Below, one piece after another: positions 59,992 through 64,000 of a DNA stretch of 64,000 nucleotides. The translations under genes were made by a program, and so were the position numbers. Under the pieces are notes generated by a model. That model saw nothing but the letters and a program-made list of their open reading frames with translations, searched no databases and had not been told where the DNA came from. Every line of letters begins with the position of its first letter. Position 1 is the stretch's first letter. The DNA comes from Chloroflexota bacterium (lineage in GTDB: Bacteria; Chloroflexota; Anaerolineae; UBA1429): assembly GCA_012719135.1 (NCBI GenBank), contig JAAYAW010000066.1, positions 20,367 through 84,366 on the forward strand, read 5' to 3'.

Positions 59992-60603
59992 CTACTCCCC
60001 TGTATACGGCCGGTCAGAAGCCAGGAGCAGCCTCATCCCGGCTGCCATCATGCCGAGGGCGATGCCCAGCAGGATCCCGCGCATCCCGGCTGTGACGGGA
60101 ACACGCATGATCCAATCCCGAAGATCCGGCAGGATGGGCGATATCGTGTCGCTCGCCAGGACTTGGATGAGCAACAGGGCCAGCCCAAGCCCTACCACCG
60201 GCAGGGCCCTCTTCTGGTGCAGCCGGGCCACGCGGTAGACGGCGCAGATGAGCACAAAGGTCATCAGCCCCAGCAGCGTCGCCTGAAGCGGCGAGTACAG
60301 ATAGCGAAAGATCCAGGTCATCGCGCCTGACGTAGGGGCCGCCACGCCAGAGATAAAGGTAACGAGCAGTGCGCCCACGAGCACGGCGCCGTACAGGCCT
60401 TCGGGCTCGTGACGCACGAGACGCGAGACGTGCGTCACGCCGAGGTGCGCCGTGCCGTACAGCAGCGCACAGGCGCTCAGCACCAGAGCGATCTCCAGCA
60501 GGATCCTCGCGGACGGGCCAAGCCAGGCCGGCTCCAGAAGCATGTCCAGGAGCACGATCCAGCCCGTCATCAGGGCGACCGCTACCGGCAGGACCCGTTT
60601 CAT
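59992..60603 (-). CDS. Integral membrane protein of the MutL-like operon
   Basis: A 203-residue protein with about six membrane segments (first at residues 4-22, MLLE-type loop, then ILLEIALVLSACALLYG, LYGAVLVGALLVTFISGVA, LLGLMTFVLICAVYRVA, VVGLGLALLLIQVLA and GILLGIALGMMAAGMRLL). No family recognised. It starts 3 bases after the DUF6754 gene ends. Confidence 0.72.
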   Translation of the reverse strand: MKRVLPVAVALMTGWIVLLDMLLEPAWLGPSARILLEIALVLSACALLYGTAHLGVTHVSRLVRHEPEGLYGAVLVGALLVTFISGVAAPTSGAMTWIFRYLYSPLQATLLGLMTFVLICAVYRVARLHQKRALPVVGLGLALLLIQVLASDTISPILPDLRDWIMRVPVTAGMRGILLGIALGMMAAGMRLLLASDRPYTGE

Positions 60604-60606
60604 GGC

Positions 60607-61431
60607 CTAGCCCCCGTATCCAAGCGATGATAGCACGACGGCGATCAGGATGATCGCGACCAGCGCCCAGCGCGCATAGTCCTCAGACAGGAGGCTGGCG
60701 GCGGCCTCCGGACGATGCAGGTACGCCTCCCCGGCGAAGAGGTCTTCTCCAGGCAGCGACTCGACGGGCGGTTCGAGGACGTCTGTTATACCTGCGTCGC
60801 CATGGCGGGGCTCTGCGTTCTGGGTCAAGCTCAAAAGCGCAGAGCCGGAAGGGTTGCCCAGGGGGCCCGGGTGAGTTGAGCCCTCGGCCAGAGCCGCATG
60901 GCTGGCGAAGAGCAGTTCAGGCCCGCCGGAGCCAGACAGCAGCCGCGCCTGCTGGCCCACCATACGCCCTGCGAGCGCAGCCCCTGTTGCATATGCGAGC
61001 GGGTCTGATCCCCAGTACAGGATCTCGCCGGGTGCGGAGAGATGCTTCAGCTCAGGATCCTGCCGGCTGCGCTCCAGGGCGGCCAACGACAGGAGGAGTG
61101 TTACCGGATTGCCGAGGCAGGCGGGCGCGGCCAGATCGGATCGAGCGGCCTGACGGCTCATATAGGTATAGAGGGACAGGGAGGCCACGGTTTCGGGTCC
61201 GGCCAGGTCCTGACAACCCGCCGACAGGTAGAGCGCAACGGGTATGCCTGCCTCGGTGGCCCGCTCGGCCATCTGCGGCAGTCTGCGGTAGAGCCCGATC
61301 TGCCTGAGCCGGATGCCGATCCCAGATCGCAGGCGCAGGCTACAGCAGGCCCATGCCAGGAGGAGGCCACAGAACGCGACCACAGCGTACGCGTCGCCGT
61401 TCGCGATGAGGCGGGCCCCCAAGCCGCTCAT
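60607..61431 (-). CDS. DUF6754-like membrane protein
   Basis: A 274-residue protein with an N-terminal membrane helix (AYAVVAFCGLLLAWACCSL, about 14-32) and a C-terminal one (ALVAIILIAVVLSSLG, about 254-269). The middle part has ATEAGIPVALYLSAG and ATGAALAGRMVGQQA patterns that I associate with DUF6754 proteins of Chloroflexi. Function unknown. ATG overlaps the upstream small gene by ATGA. Confidence 0.65.
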   Translation of the reverse strand: MSGLGARLIANGDAYAVVAFCGLLLAWACCSLRLRSGIGIRLRQIGLYRRLPQMAERATEAGIPVALYLSAGCQDLAGPETVASLSLYTYMSRQAARSDLAAPACLGNPVTLLLSLAALERSRQDPELKHLSAPGEILYWGSDPLAYATGAALAGRMVGQQARLLSGSGGPELLFASHAALAEGSTHPGPLGNPSGSALLSLTQNAEPRHGDAGITDVLEPPVESLPGEDLFAGEAYLHRPEAAASLLSEDYARWALVAIILIAVVLSSLGYGG

Positions 61432-61706
61432 GGCTCAGAGTCCCCATGAGCATCTGGCTCGCGGGTGGCGCCATGTGGCGATAGGGGGGCGGGTTGGGAG
61501 AAAAGACGACGGGTGTGATCACGCAGCACGTGGCGCTCCTCCGGCGTCAGAAGCGGTTCCACCATCACCGTGCACTGCTCGAGGAAAATGCGCCACGGCA
61601 AGGCCAGGGGGCCTAGCACTTGGGCAAGGGTATCCAGAGGCCGGGAGCGATCTCCCCCAGGCGTAGCGGGCGTCGTTGACGTACACTCCTCTTGCTGTCT
61701 GAGCAC
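61428..61706 (-). CDS. Small uncharacterised protein
   Basis: A 92-residue hydrophilic protein of unknown function, with a hydrophobic middle (LAQVLGPLALPWRIFLEQ, about 27-44) and a Pro/Asp-rich tail. GTG at 61706 has GGGGGGAGGGAC upstream, an excellent ribosome-binding site; the stop overlaps the DUF6754 start. Retained as real because of this coupling. Confidence 0.6.
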   Translation of the reverse strand: MLRQQEECTSTTPATPGGDRSRPLDTLAQVLGPLALPWRIFLEQCTVMVEPLLTPEERHVLRDHTRRLFSQPAPLSPHGATREPDAHGDSEP

Positions 61707-61726
61707 GTCCCTCCCCCCGCAATGAA

Positions 61727-62650
61727 CTAGTGACGACGTCTGAATCGGCCCACCATCTTGATGATCGCCAGCCGAAGCGCGTGCCAGGCGCCCTGTTCGC
61801 GCTGGCCGATCGCACGCATGGCGCTCAGTGCCACAGCTCGAACGGGTTCGTCAAACAGGACGAACCCATCCCCCAGCAGGCGCTCGAGCGCCGGCAGGGC
61901 GGCCGACGTGCCGACGGCCTCCAGTGAGCGCGCAGCCTGCCAGCGTACTTCGCCCTCCTCATCATCCAGACACGCGATGAGCGTCTCGCGGGAGGGTTTG
62001 CCCGGCAGGTGGCCCAGCGCGGCGAGGGCCGAGGTACGGGTCAACACGGGCCCCTGTTGTGCCAGCGCAATCAGGGGCTCGACAGCCTTCTGGTCGCCGA
62101 TGGCCCCAAGGGCATCCGCCGCCGCTCGACGGACCCACAGCGACGGGTCGACGAGGGCATCCACCAGGTGTGATGATGATTCCAGAGCGCCTAATTGTCC
62201 AAGCCCACGGGCGGCCGTGGCCCGCACCATGGCCGTCTCGTCGCTGAGTGCCCGCTCCAGCAGCAGCACGGCCCTCTGGTGTGGCAGGCGGCCCAAGGTC
62301 TCAGCCACCGCGGCCCGTTCGGCCGGTGCCGCCGTCTCTAGCTTTTGCTCGAGTATCGAGAGCAGGTCGTTGGCAGAGATTGCCACACTGCTGCCCATGG
62401 CGAGCACCTGCGATAGATCCTGAGGCCGTAGCAGGTTGTGGGCCGAGTCCGCCAGAGCGAGGCTGGCCTCCCATCGTACCATGGGATCTGTGTCACCCAA
62501 ACACTCGATCAGCGATTCCACCGTCGCGCGGTCCACGCACCCAGCGCACTGGCTCACCTGCTCGCAGCGATCGATGGCATCGGGCGCCTCACAGTACTCC
62601 GAAGGCGCACCCTCGGGCGCTGTATCTATTGGTTTGTTGCTGTTATTCAA
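61727..62650 (-). CDS. HEAT-repeat protein with Cys-rich N-terminus
   Basis: A 307-residue alpha-solenoid protein. Residues 19-38 are Cys-rich (YCEAP, RCEQVSQCAGC), then about seven HEAT/PBS-lyase-type repeats of roughly 30 residues (e.g. VRWEASLALAD, VRATAARGLGQLG, VRRAAADALGAIG, VRWQAARSLEAVG). Such proteins mediate protein-protein contact. Start is TTG at 62650 with only a weak ribosome-binding site, so the exact N-terminus is uncertain. First gene of the minus-strand operon. Confidence 0.75.
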   Translation of the reverse strand: MNNSNKPIDTAPEGAPSEYCEAPDAIDRCEQVSQCAGCVDRATVESLIECLGDTDPMVRWEASLALADSAHNLLRPQDLSQVLAMGSSVAISANDLLSILEQKLETAAPAERAAVAETLGRLPHQRAVLLLERALSDETAMVRATAARGLGQLGALESSSHLVDALVDPSLWVRRAAADALGAIGDQKAVEPLIALAQQGPVLTRTSALAALGHLPGKPSRETLIACLDDEEGEVRWQAARSLEAVGTSAALPALERLLGDGFVLFDEPVRAVALSAMRAIGQREQGAWHALRLAIIKMVGRFRRRH

Positions 62651-62695
62651 ATCTCAGCTCTTTATTTCGGACTCTGCTGCATGTACAGCCCATAG

Positions 62696-62724
62696 AGTAT
62701 AGCATGGTGCCTGTGCGGCTGCAA
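62696..62724 (-). promoter_or_regulatory. Promoter of the HEAT/DUF6754/MutL-like operon
   Basis: TTGCAG (62724-62719) and TATACT (62701-62696), spacer 17, minus strand. About 46 bases upstream of the first start. Confidence 0.72.
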
Positions 62725-62813
62725 CCGTTTGGCGGACAGCCGGGGGCTTTGACACCAGCCTGAGGCCATGTTACCATGCTCCGCACGCGTGTGACCGTAT
62801 CGAGAGGGGAGTT

Positions 62814-64000
62814 GTGGCGTTGGATCGATTGCTGGAGGGGCTCAACCAGGCCCAGGTGGCGGCCGTACAGGCGCCCGCAGGGCCGGTGCTGGTTCTCGCG
62901 GGGCCTGGCTCGGGAAAGACCCGGGTGCTCACACACCGCGTGGCTTACCTGACCGGCGAGCTGGGGGTATCTCCCTACAGTATCCTTGCGGTGACGTTCA
63001 CAAATAAGGCAGCTCGTGAGATGGTGTCTCGCCTGGACGCCCTGATCGGTGACGACTGCCAGCGACTGACCGTCGGCACCTTCCATGCGGTCTGCGTGCG
63101 CATTCTGCGCCGCGAGGCGGCCTTCCTGGGGCTGGATAGCCACTTTGTGATCTATGATGCGGACGACCAGCACCGCCTGATGACCCAAGTGCTCAAGGAG
63201 CTGGATCTCGATAGCAAGCAATACCGCCCCACCTCCGTTCACGCGGTGATCTCTCGCGCCAAGAACGACTTGATATCGTCCGACGCCTACTTGCCGCCCA
63301 CCTACTGGCATGAGGCCGTCGCCCGGGCCTATTCCCGGTACGATGCTCTTCTGGCGGAGCAGAACGCTCTGGATTTCGATGATCTTCTGGTCAAGGCCGA
63401 GCAGCTTTTCCGCGAGCATGACGATGTACGCCAGCGATATCAGCGGCGGTATCGCCATATTCTGGTTGACGAGTTCCAGGACACCAACCGTGCCCAATAC
63501 GAGTTGCTCAAACAGCTCGTGGCCCCGGAGGAGGGCAGCATCTATTGCGTTGGCGATGAGGATCAGTCGATCTACAGCTGGCGAGGAGCCGATTTCCGGA
63601 ATGTACTGCGCTTTCGCCAGGATTTTCCCCGGGCGCAGGTGTTTCTCCTGGAGCAAAACTACCGGTCCACGGGCAGTATTCTGAGTGCAGCCCGGCACGT
63701 CATCTCCCGGAATGTGCTGCGCCACGAAAAGTCGCTCTGGACGGAGAATCCACAGGGCGAGCGCCTGCGGCTCTTTGAGGCCTATGATGAGCGCGAGGAG
63801 GCCGAGTTCGTGGTACGGGAAGCCCTGCGTCTGGAGCGCGAGGGCGCCTGCCGGCTGCGGGATTGCGCCGTCATGTTCCGCACCAACTCCCAGTCCCGTG
63901 CGCTCGAGGACGCTCTCATGGGCCACGGCGTGCGCTACCAGTTGGTTGGCTCGGTCCGCTTCTACCAGCGTCGCGAAATCAAGGACGTGCTCTCCTATCT
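62814..64000 (+). CDS. pcrA: UvrD/PcrA-type DNA helicase (partial, runs off the right edge)
   Basis: Superfamily 1A 3'-5' helicase; 395 N-terminal residues are visible. Motifs: LNQAQVAAVQ (Q motif, about 10), GPGSGKT (motif I, about 32), AVTFTNKAAREM (motif Ia, about 59), TFHAVCVRILRR, VDEFQDTN (motif II, about 216), VGDEDQSIYSWRGAD (motif III, about 244) and LEQNYRSTGSIL (motif IV, about 278). GTG at 62814 is used with GAGGGGAG just before it; TTG at 62820 is possible. The right part, with motifs V and VI, lies outside. Confidence 0.93.
   Translation, partial: MALDRLLEGLNQAQVAAVQAPAGPVLVLAGPGSGKTRVLTHRVAYLTGELGVSPYSILAVTFTNKAAREMVSRLDALIGDDCQRLTVGTFHAVCVRILRREAAFLGLDSHFVIYDADDQHRLMTQVLKELDLDSKQYRPTSVHAVISRAKNDLISSDAYLPPTYWHEAVARAYSRYDALLAEQNALDFDDLLVKAEQLFREHDDVRQRYQRRYRHILVDEFQDTNRAQYELLKQLVAPEEGSIYCVGDEDQSIYSWRGADFRNVLRFRQDFPRAQVFLLEQNYRSTGSILSAARHVISRNVLRHEKSLWTENPQGERLRLFEAYDEREEAEFVVREALRLEREGACRLRDCAVMFRTNSQSRALEDALMGHGVRYQLVGSVRFYQRREIKDVLSY

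Noticed and set aside
62643..63926. Minus-strand frame of 427 codons at the right edge
   Set aside because: It is antisense to the UvrD/PcrA helicase, which has all expected helicase motifs on the plus strand.

Overview
The window is GC-rich, densely packed bacterial chromosome with short intergenic gaps, many ATGA/GTGA stop-start overlaps, frequent GTG/TTG starts and good Shine-Dalgarno sequences. No insertion sequences, CRISPR arrays or rRNA were seen. Two tandem ftsZ genes, a complete shikimate operon with fused aroK-aroB, a DUF6754/MutL-like operon, DUF3048 and DUF72 proteins and an AOR-Hdr-hydrogenase locus suggest an anaerobic member of the Chloroflexota (Anaerolineae-like). This taxonomic call is inference, not a database result. 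Two perfect or near-perfect parS sites beside dnaN-recF suggest the region lies near the replication origin.

Layout. 1-2.5 kb: end of an ECF vitamin transporter locus (fused two-domain ATPase and S component). 2.5-4.5 kb: DegV and GNAT genes; 4.6-5.8 kb: 2H phosphoesterase and DUF402. 5.8-10.1 kb: a minus-strand thiamin operon (thiN, methyltransferase, thiamin-binding protein, HMP-type ABC transporter) behind a TPP riboswitch and strong promoter. 10.3-12.5 kb: two ftsZ paralogues and a terminator. 12.6-20.4 kb: minus-strand aroH-aroF-tyrA-aroA-aroE-aroC-aroKB-aroQ, covering every step from DAHP to chorismate plus prephenate and its dehydrogenation, preceded by a leader ORF with three consecutive Tyr codons and an intrinsic terminator that together look like a tyrosine attenuator. 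20.5-25.4 kb: DUF72, a methyltransferase carrying parS sites, dnaN, recF and a small protein. 25.4-32.4 kb (minus): rsmG, FAD oxidase, ftsK, RNase J, type-4 UDG. 32.6-39 kb: inositol monophosphatase family, NUDIX, DUF3048 lipoprotein, two TatA proteins, TIM-barrel protein, galU, glucuronokinase-like GHMP kinase, tRNA-Val(GAC).

39.2-49 kb is the most striking part: moaD-like, tungsten aldehyde oxidoreductase (AOR) family, ferredoxin, HdrA-MvhD fusion, HdrC-ferredoxin-MvhD fusion, group-3c-like [NiFe] hydrogenase subunits MvhG and MvhA, and a polyferredoxin, behind one strong promoter. The hdrA reading frame is interrupted by a TGA exactly at the conserved Cys of the CSIC-ILxPKM motif and is followed by a SECIS-like hairpin, so it is annotated as a selenoprotein. 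Together these genes could couple H2, ferredoxin and an AOR-type carbon substrate by flavin-based electron bifurcation or confurcation, without an HdrB subunit.

49-64 kb: murE with an atypical substrate motif, a membrane-anchored protein, alanine dehydrogenase, a sugar nucleotidyltransferase, gatCA, then an uncharacterised eight-gene minus-strand operon (HEAT-repeat protein, small protein, DUF6754, membrane proteins, zinc-ribbon protein, MutL-like actin-fold ATPase and a companion protein). The window ends inside a UvrD/PcrA helicase gene.
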